Source: Bifidobacterium callitrichidarum
GTDB lineage: Bacteria > Actinomycetota > Actinomycetes > Actinomycetales > Bifidobacteriaceae
Assembly (NCBI RefSeq): GCF_003129905.1
Contig: NZ_QFFM01000018.1
Span: 1 to 59,447 of the forward strand
Reading direction: 5' to 3'
DNA length: 59,447 nt
Positions 1-8,668 of the stretch are shown piece by piece (within the stretch, counting starts at the first letter, position 1; each line of letters starts with the position of its first letter). The notes below the pieces were generated by a model, which saw nothing but the letters and a program-made list of their open reading frames with translations, did not search any database and had not been told where the DNA came from. Position numbers and translations under genes: made by a program.

Positions 1-1589
1 GGGCTCGCCCCTGGGAATCCCAGCCAGGGAGGCGCGGGCGGGGCCGGTGCGGTTGTATCGACGTTCGTACCGTCAGCGGCGGCATCGGCAGCATCGGCGG
101 CCGGCTGACGGTCGCTGCGATGATCATTGTGATCCGACTGAATCTGGTCGGAGGCCTTGGCGGAGTCCGTCGCGTCCGCATCGGACGGGCCATCGGTCAC
201 GGCGGCATCGTCGCGGCGGGCGGCGGAATCATCGGCCGAGGCACGGGATTGATCGGACTGGGCGGGCTGTTCGGAGCGGGCGTTGCCCCTGTTCGGATCG
301 GACTTGGCGAGGGCAGCGGCCCAACCGTGAGGCTTGTGGTCTGCGGAATCGTTGGATGCGGCGGGCTGACCGGATTGTCCGGCAGCAGGCTCGAAGCCGT
401 CGGTGATGGGATTGAAGGTCTGCGTCTGTTCCAGCGCATCGGCGGGCACGGCATCGGCCTGCTGACCGGCGGACACGGAATCGGACAGGCCGGCCTGGGC
501 GGCATCACCGGAAGCCGGACGCATGAAACGGGCGTGATCGGGGTTGGAGCGAGTGGCATCACCAGACGCGGCAGGCGCGGCGGAAACGACGGAATCGGAA
601 CCATCACCGGCAATACCGGACATGCCGGAAACCGCGGATTTACCGGCACGTTCCGCCTCAACGGCCTTGGCCTGCTCCTCGAGCGGCAGTCCCTTGCCCC
701 ATGTGAGCGTGTTCTCCAGCGGAGCGAACGTCTCGCCGTAGCGGCCGGTGCGGCCGGAATGCACGGAATTGGCCAGTCGGGCGATGCCTTCGGACGGGCC
801 ATCCTCCTGGGCGAGCGACTTGTCGGACGTGAAGGTGGACGGCAGGATACGCGAGGCCTGTTCGGAGCGGGCCTCCACCTCGGCGTCAGGGAAGTAGAGG
901 GCGGAATCGTAGGAGCCGTGGGCCTCGTCGCGCACGATCTTGCCGTTGTGCAGCTCCACCACACGCTTGCGCATGGAGTTGACGATTTCCTCGTTGTGCG
1001 TGGCCATCACGATGGTGGTGCCGGTGCGATTGATGGCGTCCAGCACCTCCATGATGCCCAGCGACGTGGTGGGATCGAGGTTGCCGGTGGGCTCGTCCGC
1101 GAGGAGAATCTGCGGATGGTTCACGTACGCGCGGGCGATGGCCACGCGCTGCTGCTCGCCGCCGGACAGCTCGTGCGGGTAGTTCCTCTCCTTGCCGGTG
1201 AGGCCCACGGTATCCAGCACCTTGGGCACCAGCGACTTGATGGTGGAGCGGCGCGTACCGATCACCTCGAGGGCGAAGGCCACGTTCTCCCACACGGTTT
1301 TGTTGTTGAGCAGCTTGTAATCCTGGAACACGAAGCCCAGCGAACGACGGTAATGCGGCACCTGACGGTTCGGAATGCGGCGCAGGTCGTTGCCGGCCAC
1401 GCGGATCTCGCCGCTGGTGGCCTCCTCCTCGCGCAGCAGGAGGCTCAGCAGCGTGGTCTTGCCGGAGCCGGAGGCACCCACCAGGAACACGAAATCGCCG
1501 CGCTCGATGTTGAGGTTGATGCCGTCGAGTGCGGGGCGCGTGCCCCTGGGGTAGATCTTGGATACGTTATCCAATGAGATCAGTGCCAT
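1..1589 (-). CDS. ftsE: Cell division ATP-binding protein FtsE with long C-terminal tail (partial)
   Basis: ABC ATPase that pairs with the membrane protein FtsX to control septal peptidoglycan hydrolases. Starting at the ATG at 1589, the first ~235 residues form a complete nucleotide-binding domain: Walker [11 protein letters not shown]-loop region FVFQDYK, signature [14 protein letters not shown], Walker [13 protein letters not shown] and an H-loop in MATHNEE. FtsE is usually about 230 aa. Here the frame stays open for about 290 more residues, rich in Ala, Ser, Asp, Gln and Pro, to the window edge, so the C-terminus is missing. The tail looks disordered. It lies 65 nt downstream of prfB on the same strand, the usual actinobacterial prfB-ftsE-ftsX order, and ftsX should follow outside the window. 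A purine-rich AAGGAAAG lies upstream of the start. Confidence 0.95.
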   Translation of the reverse strand, partial: MALISLDNVSKIYPRGTRPALDGINLNIERGDFVFLVGASGSGKTTLLSLLLREEEATSGEIRVAGNDLRRIPNRQVPHYRRSLGFVFQDYKLLNNKTVWENVAFALEVIGTRRSTIKSLVPKVLDTVGLTGKERNYPHELSGGEQQRVAIARAYVNHPQILLADEPTGNLDPTTSLGIMEVLDAINRTGTTIVMATHNEEIVNSMRKRVVELHNGKIVRDEAHGSYDSALYFPDAEVEARSEQASRILPSTFTSDKSLAQEDGPSEGIARLANSVHSGRTGRYGETFAPLENTLTWGKGLPLEEQAKAVEAERAGKSAVSGMSGIAGDGSDSVVSAAPAASGDATRSNPDHARFMRPASGDAAQAGLSDSVSAGQQADAVPADALEQTQTFNPITDGFEPAAGQSGQPAASNDSADHKPHGWAAALAKSDPNRGNARSEQPAQSDQSRASADDSAARRDDAAVTDGPSDADATDSAKASDQIQSDHNDHRSDRQPAADAADAAADGTNVDTTAPAPPAPPWLGFPGAS

Positions 1590-1654
1590 GTTTGCTCTTG
1601 CTTTCCTTCGATTATCTTGGCTTCCTCGGTCAGGGGAGCCGAGGTTTTCGAGAT

Positions 1655-2785
1655 TTACTCTTCGGCTTCGGCGGCGGCCTGACGACGCTGCTCGTGACGC
1701 CAGCGGATGCCGGCCTCGATGAAGCCGTTGATGTCGCCATCGAAGACGGCCTGGGTCTGGCTGGTCTCGTAGCCGGTGCGCAAATCCTTGACCATCTGGT
1801 ACGGGTGGAGCACGTAGGAGCGCATCTGGTCGCCCCAGCTGGCCTTGATGTCGCCGGCGAGCTCCTTCTTCTTCTTGGCTTCCTCCTCGTGGCGCAGCAC
1901 CAGCAGTCGGGACTGCAGCACGGCCATGGCGGAGGCGCGGTTCTGGATCTGCGAGCGCTCGTCCTGCATGGTCACCACGATGCCGGTGGGCAAGTGGGTG
2001 ATGCGCACGGCGGAGTACGTGGTGTTCACGCCCTGGCCGCCGGGGCCGGAGGAGCAGTAGGTGTCCACGCGGATATCGGTGTCCGGGATGTCGATGTGAT
2101 CGGTGGCCTCGACCAGCGGCACCACCTCGACGGCGGCGAAGCTGGTCTGGCGGCGGCCCTGATTGTCGAACGGGGAGATGCGCACCAGTCGGTGGGTGCC
2201 GCCCTCCACGGACAGTCGGCCGTAGGCGTAGGGCGCGTCCACCTGGAAGGTGGCGGACTTGATGCCGGCCTCTTCGGCGTAGGAGGTGTCCATGACCTTG
2301 GCCTTGAAGCCGTTACGCTCGCAGTAGCGCAGGTACATGCGCAGGAGCATCTGGGCGAAGTCGGCCGCGTCCACGCCGCCGGCGCCGGAGCGGATGGTGA
2401 CCACCGCGGAACGCTCGTCGTATTCGCCGTCGAGTAGGGTCTGGATCTCCATGGAGTCGAGGTCCTTCTGGATCTCGCCGATCTCGTTCTGGGCCTCGTC
2501 CAGGGAGTCCTGGTCGCCTTCCTCGCGGCCGAGCTCCACGAGCGTTTCCACGTCGTCGATGCGCTGGGAGGCGGAGTCGAGACGCTTGAGCTGGGATTCG
2601 GCGGCGGAGAGCTTGCTCGTGATCTTCTGGGCGTTCTCCGGGTTGTCCCACAGGCCCGGGGCCGCGGCCTGGGCCTCGAGATCCTTGATCTCGGACTTCA
2701 GACGGTCCACGTCCAGCGCCTTGGCGATGGAATCGTACTTGGCGCGGGCGTCACCGATTGCTTGGGAAAAGTCAAATTCTGCCAT
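1655..2785 (-). CDS. prfB: Peptide chain release factor 2
   Basis: Class I release factor RF2 (376 aa), which recognises UGA/UAA in the ribosomal A site and triggers hydrolysis of peptidyl-tRNA. The catalytic GGQ is visible in [12 protein letters not shown], and the tripeptide anticodon SPF in [12 protein letters not shown] marks RF2 rather than RF1 (PxT). The N-terminal ~100 residues are the helical, coiled-coil-like domain of the family. The frame is continuous from MAEFDF, so there is no programmed +1 frameshift of the E. coli kind. An AAGGTAAG-type ribosome site precedes the ATG. It is followed at 65 nt by ftsE. Confidence 0.98.
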   Translation of the reverse strand: MAEFDFSQAIGDARAKYDSIAKALDVDRLKSEIKDLEAQAAAPGLWDNPENAQKITSKLSAAESQLKRLDSASQRIDDVETLVELGREEGDQDSLDEAQNEIGEIQKDLDSMEIQTLLDGEYDERSAVVTIRSGAGGVDAADFAQMLLRMYLRYCERNGFKAKVMDTSYAEEAGIKSATFQVDAPYAYGRLSVEGGTHRLVRISPFDNQGRRQTSFAAVEVVPLVEATDHIDIPDTDIRVDTYCSSGPGGQGVNTTYSAVRITHLPTGIVVTMQDERSQIQNRASAMAVLQSRLLVLRHEEEAKKKKELAGDIKASWGDQMRSYVLHPYQMVKDLRTGYETSQTQAVFDGDINGFIEAGIRWRHEQRRQAAAEAEE

Positions 2786-3125
2786 CGTGTCTTACCTTAC
2801 TGTTCGTGCTGTGAAATACCTTGGAATATCACGTCTTCGTTGACAGCCTGTGCACATTCCGTTGGCTTGGTGCCGGTTCGGTTCCCCTCCCCGACTCCAC
2901 GATTCCGGTTCCCGTTTCCGCTGTGCTGGCTTGGCGGCGTTTGGATTCGTGTTCTCTCGGGCTGGGCTCCCCGGCCTGCCGGTCCGCGGTGTTGCGATGC
3001 GTTGGGGCGGGATTGTTGGCGAGCCGTTCGCCGATGGCTGATTTGCCGTTCAGTCGCGTTGGCTCGCCGAATCGTCCCTGTGCATCAGACGTGCTCTTCC
3101 GCGGGCACGGTGTGCACAGGCAGCG
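2786..3125. other. Intergenic region upstream of prfB, no feature seen
   Basis: About 340 bases between the start of prfB and the end of the small membrane peptide gene. No RNA gene, convincing hairpin terminator or conserved ORF was recognised. The short frames here are GC-rich shadow frames without a recognisable family. It presumably carries the prfB promoter, but no clear -35/-10 pair was found. Confidence 0.4.
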
Positions 3126-3257
3126 TCAAAGCCCCGCGTAGATGGCGGGGATAACCAGGGAGCCGAGCATGGCCACAGCAATGACGACGCACACCACGCG
3201 CACCATGGTGCGGCGGCGGTGTTCGCGCTGCTGACGGCTGTCCTGATATTCACTCAC
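3126..3257 (-). CDS. 43-aa single-span membrane peptide, possibly leaderless
   Basis: A 43-residue frame starting at GTG 3257: a charged N-terminus (VSEYQDSRQQREHRRRTM) followed by one hydrophobic helix of about 20 residues (VRVVCVVIAVAMLGSLVIPA) and a short tail. The Arg-rich side before the helix predicts N-in topology. The frame is open further upstream, but the sequence there is low-complexity and shows no good start. No Shine-Dalgarno precedes the GTG. Instead a -10-like TATACT ends nine bases before it, which would place the transcript start on the GTG. It lies between def and prfB in the same direction. No function is assigned; small membrane proteins of this type are common as hypotheticals in actinobacteria. 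Confidence 0.6.
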   Translation of the reverse strand: MSEYQDSRQQREHRRRTMVRVVCVVIAVAMLGSLVIPAIYAGL

Positions 3258-3266
3258 GAGGTCAGG

Positions 3267-3272
3267 AGTATA
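3267..3272 (-). promoter_or_regulatory. Possible -10 box for a leaderless transcript
   Basis: TATACT on the minus strand, nine bases before the GTG at 3257. The -35 position at 17-bp spacing is weak (CGATTC), so this is suggestive only. Confidence 0.35.
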
Positions 3273-3426
3273 GCGATGACCTGAGACGGGAATCGCGCTA
3301 GGCTGAAGCGCATCATCGCGCCGGACATTGCCTATTTCCGGATGTGTCGCGAGTGTCGGAATCGCCCGATTTGCCGATTCGGCTGCGCTGGCCACTTTGG
3401 CCGCGTTGACCGCATCGGATGCGGCA

Positions 3427-4080
3427 TCACAGCGCGAAGCCGAGCTCCTCGGCGGCCTCGGTGGGCACCGGGTCGTTGCACCAGTAGTCCTCGAGGTTCT
3501 CGGTGGTGGTGAGCGACCGGATTTCGGCACGGTCGATGTACAGTTCGCCGCTCAGATGGTCGGTCTCGTGCTGGAAGATGCGGGCCGGCCAGCCGTGCAG
3601 GCGTTCCTTGTGACGCTTGCCGTCCTCGTCGTCCCATTCGGCCTCGATGTCCAGCCAGCGCTTGCGCACCGCCTGGTAGCCGTCGAAGCTCAGGCAGCCC
3701 TCGAAGAAGCTGGCGGTCTTGTCGCTGGCCGGCTTGTACGTGGGGTTGATGATCACATGGAACGGGAATTCCGCGATTTCGCGCGGATCATCCTCGTCGT
3801 CGCGCACATGGTCCTCCACCACGGCGAGGGCCAGGCCCAGGCCGATCTGCGTGGCGGCCAAGCCCACGCCGGGGGCTTCCAGCATGGTGGTGTGCATGGT
3901 GTCGATGAGCTTCAGGAGCGTGTGCTTGGACAGCTGGCCGTTGTAGGCGATGGTCTGCTGGCGCAACACCGGTTCGCCGGCCTGCACGATGGGCAGGATC
4001 TTCTCCTTGCCGCCGGTCTTGATGAGCTGCTCGACGATACGGTTGAGTTCGAGGTCGACTTTTGCGTTCTTTCCAAACAT
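3427..4080 (-). CDS. def: Peptide deformylase
   Basis: Metalloenzyme (217 aa) that removes the formyl group from the N-terminal Met of nascent proteins. All three family motifs are present: motif 1 GVGLAATQIG, motif 2 EGCLS in FFEGCLSFDG (metal-ligand Cys) and motif 3 QHETDHLSG (HExDH, two His ligands and catalytic Glu). Length is typical for an actinobacterial enzyme with an N-terminal extension of about 35 residues. An AAGGAACCCC stretch precedes the ATG. It lies 186 bp downstream of glmM on the same strand, with a hairpin repeat in the gap. Confidence 0.97.
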   Translation of the reverse strand: MFGKNAKVDLELNRIVEQLIKTGGKEKILPIVQAGEPVLRQQTIAYNGQLSKHTLLKLIDTMHTTMLEAPGVGLAATQIGLGLALAVVEDHVRDDEDDPREIAEFPFHVIINPTYKPASDKTASFFEGCLSFDGYQAVRKRWLDIEAEWDDEDGKRHKERLHGWPARIFQHETDHLSGELYIDRAEIRSLTTTENLEDYWCNDPVPTEAAEELGFAL

Positions 4081-4143
4081 GGGGTTCCTTATATGGGGCG
4101 ATGCAGGGGACGGATATGGGAGGGAATGGGGGACTTACGTGAT

Positions 4144-4230
4144 GCTCCCCTCAGTCAGCTCCGCTGACAGCTCCCCTCAGAGAGGGGAGCCAGTAACCGG
4201 TTTCCGCGGCGCTTCTCTCCGAGGGGAGCC
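4144..4230. repeat. GAGGGGAGC-type hairpin repeat, copy A
   Basis: Between def and glmM. 4144-4191 contains CTCCCCTCAG, then AGTCAGCTCCGCTGACAGCT (a hairpin of its own), then CTCCCCTCAGAGAGGGGAG (a second hairpin). A truncated partial unit, ending GAGGGGAGCC, follows at 4211-4230. Similar units occur at 7349, 11078, 15735 and 25213. Confidence 0.8.
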
Positions 4231-4266
4231 AAATTGCGTAGCAAAGACCGAGAAGGAGTACCGAAA

Positions 4267-5652
4267 CTACAGCGCGAGCTCTTCGGCCACGATCTTGGCC
4301 AGTCGCGTGCAGACCTCGTCGGCGTAGGCCTGGGTGGCGGCCTCGGCCATCACGCGCACCAGCGGCTCGGTGCCGGAGGGGCGCAGCAGCACGCGACCGG
4401 ACTCGCCCAGCAGCTCCTCCTCGTGGGCCACGGCGGCCTGGATGCGGGGGTTGGTGGATGCGGCGTTCTTGTCCACGTTCGGCACGTTGATGAGGGTCTG
4501 CGGCAGCTGCGGGAAGTCGGCGGCGAGCTCCTTCAGGCTCTTGCCGGACTTGACCACCTCGTTGCACAGGGTCAGGGCGGTCAGGGTGCCGTCACCGGTG
4601 GTGGCGAATTCGCGGTTGATGACGTGGCCGGACTGCTCGCCGCCGAGCGTGTAGCCGCCCTTGAGCATCTCCTCGAGCACGTAGCGGTCGCCCACGGCGG
4701 TCTCTACGGTCTTGATGCCCATGTCCTTCAGGGCGAGCTTCAAGCCGAGGTTGCTCATCACGGTGACCACGAGCGTGTCATGGGCGAGCTTGCCTTCGCG
4801 CTGCTTGGCGCGGGCCAGGATGCCCATGATCTGATCGCCGTTGACCATGTTGCCGTCCTCGTCCACGGCGAGGCAGCGATCGGCGTCGCCGTCGAAGGCC
4901 ACACCCATCACGGCGTCCGTGGCCTTGACCATGGCCTGCAGCTGCTCGGGGTGGGTGGAGCCGGCGTTCTTGTTGATGTTGTAGCCGTCCGGGGAGGCGT
5001 TGATCACGATCACGTCCGCGCCGGCGCGGCGCAGGGCCTCGGGGGCCACCACGGAAGTGGCTCCGTTGGCGCAGTCGGCCACGATCTTGAGGCCCTTCAG
5101 CGGCTTGGGCTGGGTCTGGTCGTCGTTCAAGGGCGCGATGGTGGAGACCAAATGGTCGATGTACAGGTTGGTGGCGGTGTTCTGGTCATGGCTCACGCGG
5201 CCCACGCCGGCGCCGGTGGGGCGCTCCCAGTCCTGACCGAGCACGGCCTCGATCTCGTCTTCCTTCTGGTCGGGCAGTTTGAAGCCGCCGCGCGCGAAGA
5301 ACTTGATACCGTTGTCCGGCATGGGGTTGTGGGAGGCGGAGATCACGGCGCCCATCTCCACGTTGAGCACGCTGGTCAGGTAGGCCACGCCCGGGGTGGG
5401 GATGATGCCGGCGTCAATCACGTCGAAGCCGCCGGCGGACATGCCGGCCGAGAGCGCGGAGGCCAGGAAGTCACCGGAAACGCGGGTGTCACGGCCCACG
5501 AGCGCGCGACGGCGACCTTCCGGCTGGTCGTCCTTCGTGCCGGCGTCGCCCAGGACGCGCACCGCCGCGTCTCCCAGGTCGAGCGCCAGTCTGGCGGTCA
5601 GATCCTTGTTGGCCAGGCCACGAACACCATCGGTTCCAAACATCTTCGGCAT
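4267..5652 (-). CDS. glmM: Phosphoglucosamine mutase
   Basis: Interconverts glucosamine-6-phosphate and glucosamine-1-phosphate, feeding UDP-GlcNAc for peptidoglycan. At 461 aa it has the four-domain layout of the alpha-D-phosphohexomutases: N-terminal FGTDGVRG, the phosphoserine loop ISASHNPMPDNGIKF, the metal loop FDGDADRC, the sugar loop GGEQSGH and the C-terminal phosphate loop RPSGTEPLVRVM. GEQSGH and the strict FGTDGVRG start favour GlmM over phosphomannomutase. It is the first gene of the minus-strand housekeeping run. Confidence 0.97.
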   Translation of the reverse strand: MPKMFGTDGVRGLANKDLTARLALDLGDAAVRVLGDAGTKDDQPEGRRRALVGRDTRVSGDFLASALSAGMSAGGFDVIDAGIIPTPGVAYLTSVLNVEMGAVISASHNPMPDNGIKFFARGGFKLPDQKEDEIEAVLGQDWERPTGAGVGRVSHDQNTATNLYIDHLVSTIAPLNDDQTQPKPLKGLKIVADCANGATSVVAPEALRRAGADVIVINASPDGYNINKNAGSTHPEQLQAMVKATDAVMGVAFDGDADRCLAVDEDGNMVNGDQIMGILARAKQREGKLAHDTLVVTVMSNLGLKLALKDMGIKTVETAVGDRYVLEEMLKGGYTLGGEQSGHVINREFATTGDGTLTALTLCNEVVKSGKSLKELAADFPQLPQTLINVPNVDKNAASTNPRIQAAVAHEEELLGESGRVLLRPSGTEPLVRVMAEAATQAYADEVCTRLAKIVAEELAL

Positions 5653-5771
5653 ATGAGTCCCATTCCTTATATCTCAGTTACCCGATTCATCCTAGTCGAC
5701 TCCGTGCGTTCCGTGGCACCGTGCCGCCCCACGCGGGCAGTCCTCCGCATTTTCTTCGCGGTTGGAACGCA

Positions 5772-5800
5772 TTGCCGAACATGGATGTCTGCGGGATAAT
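5772..5800 (+). promoter_or_regulatory. Sigma-70-type promoter for the DUF4160 pair
   Basis: TTGCCG (5772-5777), 17-bp spacer, GATAAT (5795-5800). An AAAGGAG ribosome site and the ATG at 5825 follow. Confidence 0.65.
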
Positions 5801-5824
5801 AAGAATGATCGAAAGGAGCGCAAC

Positions 5825-6058
5825 ATGCCCGACGAGAACGTATTCATCATGGACGGCATCAAGACCCAATGGGACGATGACGTGATGGTGATCACCGAAC
5901 CAGGCTTCGACCGCACCGCAACGTTGGACAATGACGGCAACATTCTTTCCTCCACGTTCGGCAAACAAGGCGAGCCTTTTCTGCATCACTGGTTCGGCAA
6001 GATGAAGCCGATGATCGATGAGTTCCGGACCATCGACCGGGAATATTCCAATGCCTGA
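5825..6058 (+). CDS. Small acidic protein, first gene of a DUF4160 pair
   Basis: 77 aa starting MPDENVFIMDGIKTQW, with GAAAGGAGCGCAAC directly before the ATG; this good ribosome site decides the start over an upstream in-frame ATG at 5762. The protein is acidic with alternating beta-like segments (DDVMVITEPGF, TATLDNDGNI) and a final helix (MKPMIDEFRTIDREY). It overlaps the DUF4160 gene by 8 nt, so the two are probably translated together. DUF4160 genes are often paired with a DUF2442 gene. This partner does not clearly match DUF2442, and I assign no family. A toxin-antitoxin-like role is possible but unproven. Confidence 0.75.
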   Translation: MPDENVFIMDGIKTQWDDDVMVITEPGFDRTATLDNDGNILSSTFGKQGEPFLHHWFGKMKPMIDEFRTIDREYSNA

Positions 6059-6323
6059 GATTTTCTTTCTGGCTGGTTATAGCGTGTATTTCAGCACCTT
6101 GGACCGTGAGCATGGCGTTCATGTCCATGTGGCGCAAGGCGGCAAACGCGATCTTGCCCGGTTCGTACTGTACGCCGACGGCACTGTGTCGTTATCTCAC
6201 AACCATGGCCGAATCCCGGCAAAACATATCCGCCTGATCCAAGCCGCCGTCGCACGCAACTACAACGAAATCATCGACGCATGGCATCGTCTTTTCGGCG
6301 ATGACGTGCATTTTGACCACTGA
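6051..6323 (+). CDS. DUF4160 domain protein
   Basis: 90 aa (MPEIFFLAGYSVYF...). The DUF4160 hallmarks are the opening PEIFFLAGYSVYFSTLDR, the EHGVHVHVAQGG segment with its H-x-H pair, and the helical C-terminal half (KHIRLIQAAVARNYNEIIDAWHR). The ATG lies inside the last codons of the upstream gene. The stop directly abuts the stop of the convergent sortase gene with no intervening base. The biochemical function of DUF4160 is not established; such pairs are scattered in accessory DNA and are often suspected toxin-antitoxin or phage-associated modules. Confidence 0.85.
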   Translation: MPEIFFLAGYSVYFSTLDREHGVHVHVAQGGKRDLARFVLYADGTVSLSHNHGRIPAKHIRLIQAAVARNYNEIIDAWHRLFGDDVHFDH

Positions 6324-7253
6324 TCAATGGTCGTTTTCCGCACTACTTACATCGTCTTTGGCGGTGGCGGCAACGACTGCGTCGGCACCGGAGGTGTGCA
6401 GGCCCACGGGGCGATGGCGGCGCACGTAGAGCCAGCGGAGGATCAGTGCGCCGATCACGAGCACGGAGACCACCACGGCAACGATGCCGGCGGTCATCAT
6501 GCGCACGGGGGTGTCGTAATCGGTGGTGTCCGGCTTGGTGGGGTTGGGGATGCGGTGGCCGCGCACGAGCAGGCGGTGCGAGTTGACGCCGTAGGGCGTG
6601 CAGGTGATGACGGTGGCGAGGTCCTTGCCGTCCTCGATGTCAAGGTTCTTGAGGTTGGTCGGCAGCACCACGCTGATTTTGTCGACCTGATAGGTGTAGG
6701 TCTCCCCCAGCACGTGGAATGCGAACGTATCGCCCTTTTCGAGGGTGTCGAGGCCGGTCAGCAGCTTGGCGCTCGGCAGTCCGGTGTGCCCTGAGACGGC
6801 GGCGTGCGTGGTTGCGCCGCCTACCGGCAGCGAGGAACCTTCAAGATGGCCGATGGCGATTTGCAGGACGCCCGCGTCCGTGCCGTGGTAGATGGGGAAC
6901 CGCACTTTGAGCTTGGGGATGGTGACGTAGCCCATGATGCCGGTGCCGGAGACGTCCAGCAGGGAGTCGTACTGCTTGGTCTGTTCCTTGGTGGGACGCC
7001 AGCGGTCCGTTTGCGATGGAAGCGTCGCGTTGTACGCGCGAGCCGCTTCGAGCATCTGCTTGCGCTGTGCTTTGGAAAGGTCCTCGGTCTCCTCGATGTA
7101 GGTGGCGACCGCGCGCGACTGGTGCATACGATTCCACCAGTCCGCCACCGTGGGGTACGCGATCAGGCCGATGCCCGCGACCAGCACCACCGCGAAGAAT
7201 GCGGAAATGATGCGCGAAACCGTGTCCGCGGTCTTCCTGCGATGAGCCGCCAT
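6324..7253 (-). CDS. Class C (pilus-polymerising) sortase
   Basis: Membrane transpeptidase that cleaves sorting signals and joins pilin subunits through isopeptide bonds. At 309 aa it has an N-terminal membrane helix (IISAFFAVVLVAGIGLIAYP), a catalytic domain with His in AAVSGHTGL (~residue 157), Cys in VITCTPYG (~residue 218) and Arg in HRLLVRGHR, and a C-terminal second membrane helix (MMTAGIVAVVVSVLVIGALIL) that marks class C. The lid region reads LLDVSGTGIMGY. The ATG at 7253 is preferred over the one at 7259 because GGAAAGGA sits six bases before it. It is the last gene of the pilus locus, downstream of the 355-aa pilin. Confidence 0.93.
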   Translation of the reverse strand: MAAHRRKTADTVSRIISAFFAVVLVAGIGLIAYPTVADWWNRMHQSRAVATYIEETEDLSKAQRKQMLEAARAYNATLPSQTDRWRPTKEQTKQYDSLLDVSGTGIMGYVTIPKLKVRFPIYHGTDAGVLQIAIGHLEGSSLPVGGATTHAAVSGHTGLPSAKLLTGLDTLEKGDTFAFHVLGETYTYQVDKISVVLPTNLKNLDIEDGKDLATVITCTPYGVNSHRLLVRGHRIPNPTKPDTTDYDTPVRMMTAGIVAVVVSVLVIGALILRWLYVRRHRPVGLHTSGADAVVAATAKDDVSSAENDH

Positions 7254-7276
7254 CCCCATTCCTTTCCATACAAATC

Positions 7277-7311
7277 GACCCCCTCAATGACCGAGGGGGT
7301 CAATCTTTTTT
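7277..7311 (+). terminator. Hairpin with T-run between pilin and sortase genes
   Basis: Perfect 9-bp stem GACCCCCTC / GAGGGGGTC with a 7-base loop, followed on the plus strand by AATCTTTTTT. The T-run therefore lies on the strand opposite to the flanking genes. In the pilus transcript the same hairpin is preceded by an A-run and could at most pause polymerase or stabilise RNA ends. Confidence 0.6.
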
Positions 7312-7348
7312 CTCGGCTCCCACTAATTAGGGATGCCACACGTTTTTT

Positions 7349-7395
7349 GGCTCCCCTCTCTGAGGGGAGCTGGCGGCGGAGCCGCCTGAGGGGAG
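7349..7395. repeat. GAGGGGAGC-type hairpin repeat, copy B
   Basis: GGCTCCCCTCTCTGAGGGGAG followed by GGCGGCGGAGCCGCC and a further GAGGGGAG. It sits between the sorting-signal end of the 355-aa pilin and the sortase. Confidence 0.75.
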
Positions 7396-7418
7396 TCCAC
7401 GAGGAGCCCCCTCACCCG

Positions 7419-8486
7419 CTACTTCGCCTTCCGCTTCCGATGCACCAGCAGAATCACACCCAATCCGCCCAGCACACCGGCACAAATCGCCGCGATGACG
7501 ACATTGGAGCCGGTCTCGCCAATCGGCGGGGTCTTCTTGCTTGGCGGGGTGTTGTCGCTCGGCGGGTTATGGCCCCCCGGCGGAGTCGGAGGCGTCGGAG
7601 GCGTATACGTGTTCGTGATGGTGATCACGTCGTTCTCGCGGTCCACGAGCACGGTGTAGTTATCCGGCACGGTCTTCTCGACCGCTTGGTACTCATGGCC
7701 GGCGGGCAGGTTGGTCCACTCATGCGTCCAGTTGTTGGAGGCGTTGAGCTCCACCTCGTCGATCGCCTTGCCGTCCTGGAGCAGCTGCACGATTACCTTG
7801 CCCGGACGGCTGGTCGAGGAATCGCCCTTCCAGACCTTGACGACCTTCTTCTTCACCGTTTCAGTCGGAGGAGTCGGCGGGGTGGTTTCGCAGCTGGTCT
7901 TAGGGTAAATGGTGGGATTCATCGTGGTCTTGCCATTCTCACCAGTGGCGGAAGGAATCGAGACCAGTAGGGCCGAAGGCTTGCACGAAAAATCACCATC
8001 GCTGTACGACTCGATGACTACCAGATACAGGCCCTTGGCAAGACCATCGAACGTAGCTACGCCAGAAGCATTCGTGGTTCGGGTTGCATCCGCAGGAATG
8101 TTGTCCGTTGAAATATATCCACGAATGGTCTCGGCCAAATCACGATAGGCATCGGCATCCGCTTGCTTCCACGTAATGTTGTACTTGTTGAAAGGATAAA
8201 CGGATTCAAAATTGCCAGACGAATCCCAATTACCGACGTGATACAGCTTTACGGTGGCATTGCCGATGGGCGTATCACCGTTCTCATAATCAACGGTGAT
8301 GCTGCCGGTTTCGTCCACAGTAGTCGCAGCCTCATCAGCTACAGCCGAGGGCACGGCCACAAGCCCGGCCACGCACATGGCGAAGGCGAGCACCAGCGCG
8401 CAGATCGTCGCAAGGGCATTGCCTGCCCAGCGCGCGCCGAGCACCGCCACGCTTCGGCCGGAACGGCCGCCATTTGTGTCAGTCAT
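7419..8486 (-). CDS. Pilin subunit with pilin motif, CnaB domain and sorting signal
   Basis: 355 aa, exported and wall-linked. The Arg-containing N-terminus is followed by a signal helix (LATICALVLAFAMCVAGLVAV) ending at AVADEA. The first domain ends in a pilin motif (NPTIYPK), whose Lys is the usual acceptor for polymerisation. A CnaB-type domain follows (VVKVWKGDSSTSRPGKVIVQLLQDG to ITITNTY), then a Pro-rich stalk (PTPPTPPGGHNPPSDNTPP), the sorting signal IGETG, a hydrophobic helix and the RKRKAK tail. The ATG at 8486 has AAGGAAG six bases upstream; an ATG at 8489 and a longer open frame also exist. It could be the backbone or the basal pilin. Confidence 0.85.
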   Translation of the reverse strand: MTDTNGGRSGRSVAVLGARWAGNALATICALVLAFAMCVAGLVAVPSAVADEAATTVDETGSITVDYENGDTPIGNATVKLYHVGNWDSSGNFESVYPFNKYNITWKQADADAYRDLAETIRGYISTDNIPADATRTTNASGVATFDGLAKGLYLVVIESYSDGDFSCKPSALLVSIPSATGENGKTTMNPTIYPKTSCETTPPTPPTETVKKKVVKVWKGDSSTSRPGKVIVQLLQDGKAIDEVELNASNNWTHEWTNLPAGHEYQAVEKTVPDNYTVLVDRENDVITITNTYTPPTPPTPPGGHNPPSDNTPPSKKTPPIGETGSNVVIAAICAGVLGGLGVILLVHRKRKAK

Positions 8487-8668
8487 CATTCTTCCTTGCT
8501 TCAATCTCTTCTTATCTGCTCCGTTTGTGATAAAGCCACTATCGCCGGACCGAAAGACAGCCGCAATCGTTGCGATTGCTACCAATCCTACGCCGCTTCA
8601 CCTTTCGGTACCGCCCGCGCGCCGCCTATTACAAAATCCGCCGCATTCGCCGGCCGACTGTTGTTCCT

